13,225 nt of DNA from CAYQQJ01 sp964515945 (GTDB lineage: Bacteria > Pseudomonadota > Gammaproteobacteria > Pseudomonadales > Cellvibrionaceae). Position 1 is the stretch's first letter. Every line of letters starts with the position of its first letter. The notes beneath the pieces were generated by a model. That model saw only the letters and a list, made by a program, of their open reading frames with translations, did no database searches and was not told the DNA's origin. The stretch spans positions 1 through 13,225 of the forward strand of contig CAZEWY010000090.1 of the NCBI GenBank assembly GCA_964515945.1. Reading direction: 5' to 3'. This document shows, piece by piece, positions 12,253 to 13,225 of this stretch. The position numbers and the translations under genes were made by a program.

Positions 12253-13185
12253 TTAACGCGGGATCACTATGGGTCCGGTGTCTTCGGCAAACTCGGGAAG
12301 ATTGGGATTCTTCAGGTGGATTACGCGCGTTTTTTGTGAGCGCAGTTTTTCCATCACCTGTCCGTAGTGTTCATCAAACAGCCTGTCCAGGCTGCCATCC
12401 TTCTGACTTTTGCGCAGGCCATATTCCAAGCGCTCCGCCAGCAGGGGTCGGTTGACACTCACCTGAACCAGAATGGGCAGAGGGTAGTAGATGATCAGGC
12501 CCGGCGCTATGGTCAGCTGCTCGCGATAAGGCGAATTTTTCAGCGACTGTTCCACTTCGATGCTGCCCAGCGGCAGATAGTCGAAACGAGAGCGTGCCAG
12601 CATGGAGTGCAACTGCTCGATGGTTTTGCCCCCGTGCCAGGCGAGATCCGCGCCTTCAAAAATATTCACATCCGACCAGGTGCTCACCAGCCCCGCGGTC
12701 AATTTCCGCAAATCCTCCAGGGTCTCGATGCGCGCGAAGCGGGGCAAGTCCGCCTTGCGGATGATGCACCGGCGATAGCCCAACAATCCATGGGCGATGG
12801 GTATGGGAATCACGATCAGCGGTGGGTCGTCGCTCTTGTTGATCATCCAAAGGGGCGACGAGGTCAGATTGATGCTTTCACCCTCGCGCAGTTCGCGCTC
12901 AACCCGCTGATTACTGAGCAGCGTGGAATTGACGCGGAACTCATAGTCGCCATATTTGTCCCGGCTCTTCTCCAGTGCCAGCTTGATCACCCGGGTTTCA
13001 TGCTGAACCCGTCCCTCCGTCATGTCGCCATTCCAGAAGATGGCCACCATGGGATCTTCTGTCACCGCCTGGGTCTGTGGGCTATACCCTATCCCGCACA
13101 AGAAGGCCCCGCACAAGAAGGCCCCGCAATGAGCACCCCATAGCGTCAGATAATCGCGCCCTGACCGGGCAAGAGATGTCGCCAT
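12253..13185 (-). CDS. Periplasmic solute-binding-like protein (SBP_bac_3 type), orphan; start uncertain
   Basis: A protein of about 310 residues that looks like an exported type-2 periplasmic binding protein. After a hydrophobic N-terminal region comes VAIFWNGD (about 48-55), then long alpha/beta segments including IETLEDLRKLTAGLVSTWSD, SRFDYLPLGSIEVEQSL and a C-terminal KSQKDGSLDRLFDEHYGQVMEKL, the usual 'G-x-x-D-x-L-x-x-K/H-x-x' ending of such proteins. Such proteins bind amino acids or other small ligands. No permease or ATPase gene is next to it, so a sensory role or an ancestral-transport remnant is as likely as uptake. The start is not settled: the reading frame is open from the ATG at 13183-13185 to the window edge, the ATG has only a distant GGGGGA, and the export signal is odd (two CGAFL copies). 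The stop lies 21 bases from that of the convergent sensor gene. Confidence 0.7.
   Translation of the reverse strand: MATSLARSGRDYLTLWGAHCGAFLCGAFLCGIGYSPQTQAVTEDPMVAIFWNGDMTEGRVQHETRVIKLALEKSRDKYGDYEFRVNSTLLSNQRVERELREGESINLTSSPLWMINKSDDPPLIVIPIPIAHGLLGYRRCIIRKADLPRFARIETLEDLRKLTAGLVSTWSDVNIFEGADLAWHGGKTIEQLHSMLARSRFDYLPLGSIEVEQSLKNSPYREQLTIAPGLIIYYPLPILVQVSVNRPLLAERLEYGLRKSQKDGSLDRLFDEHYGQVMEKLRSQKTRVIHLKNPNLPEFAEDTGPIVIPR
13093..13128 (-). repeat. 15-bp tandem duplication in the signal region of the binding-like protein
   Basis: The unit CCCGCACAAGAAGGC stands at 13093-13107 and again, identically, at 13108-13122, with six bases of a third copy. It is in frame and gives the repeated peptide CGAFLCGAFLCG in the hydrophobic core of the export signal. 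This is the form expected from slippage, so copy number may differ between strains. Confidence 0.9.
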
Positions 13186-13225
13186 TCTGGTTCGGAGAGT
13201 CCCCCTGGCAGCCCCTGTAACGGCC

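Noticed and set aside
1..13225. CRISPR arrays, insertion sequences, tRNA or rRNA genes
   Set aside because: No regularly spaced identical repeats, transposase motifs, terminal inverted repeats or tRNA-like cloverleaf sequences were noticed on reading both strands.

Overview
The window looks like chromosome of a Gram-negative, polysaccharide-degrading gammaproteobacterium, most like the Cellvibrio / Saccharophagus / Teredinibacter group. The reasons are a secreted GH18 enzyme whose binding module is joined to its catalytic domain by a run of 33 serines (typical of those bacteria), a very large propeller-type sensor kinase, E. coli-like housekeeping families (YdgJ, YeeN, TreF) and moderately high GC. 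This placement is inference from protein style; there is no rRNA or other marker gene in the window.

Layout, left to right. (1) 47-1482, minus strand: a YdgJ-like Gfo/Idh/MocA oxidoreductase followed, with an ATGA overlap, by a small two-helix membrane protein. (2) 1643-2347, plus: a DUF599 membrane protein, divergent from the oxidoreductase. (3) 2420-4833, plus: a glucose 1-dehydrogenase-like SDR overlapping by 22 bases a cytoplasmic GH37 trehalase (TreF). Together they could take trehalose to glucose and then to gluconolactone. (4) 4956-5678, plus: a YebC/TACO1-family protein of the YeeN type. (5) 5708-7119, minus: a secreted CBM5/12-like, polySer, GH18 protein, with a perfect 11-bp hairpin and an intrinsic terminator behind it. 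(6) 7120-7635: a 516-base divergent control region with a perfect 12-bp palindrome and a second inverted repeat, both upstream of the GH18 gene. (7) 7636-12231, plus: a 1531-residue one-piece signalling protein (signal peptide, 14 propeller repeats, Y_Y_Y domain, membrane helix, histidine kinase, receiver, coiled coil, GGDEF). (8) 12253-13185, minus: an orphan periplasmic solute-binding-like protein, convergent with the sensor, whose true start may lie beyond the window.

The most interesting part is 5.7-13.2 kb. A secreted GH18 enzyme, a divergently transcribed polysaccharide-sensor-type kinase that ends in a diguanylate cyclase, and a periplasmic binding-type protein lie side by side. The inferred system couples sensing of an extracellular glycan (chitin or an oligosaccharide is the simplest guess) to c-di-GMP production and so to attachment or biofilm behaviour on the polymer. 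The GH18 protein is itself unusual: its DxxDxDxE motif reads DGLEIDWE, and its binding module lacks the usual WW pair. No CRISPR array, insertion sequence, tRNA or rRNA gene was seen.
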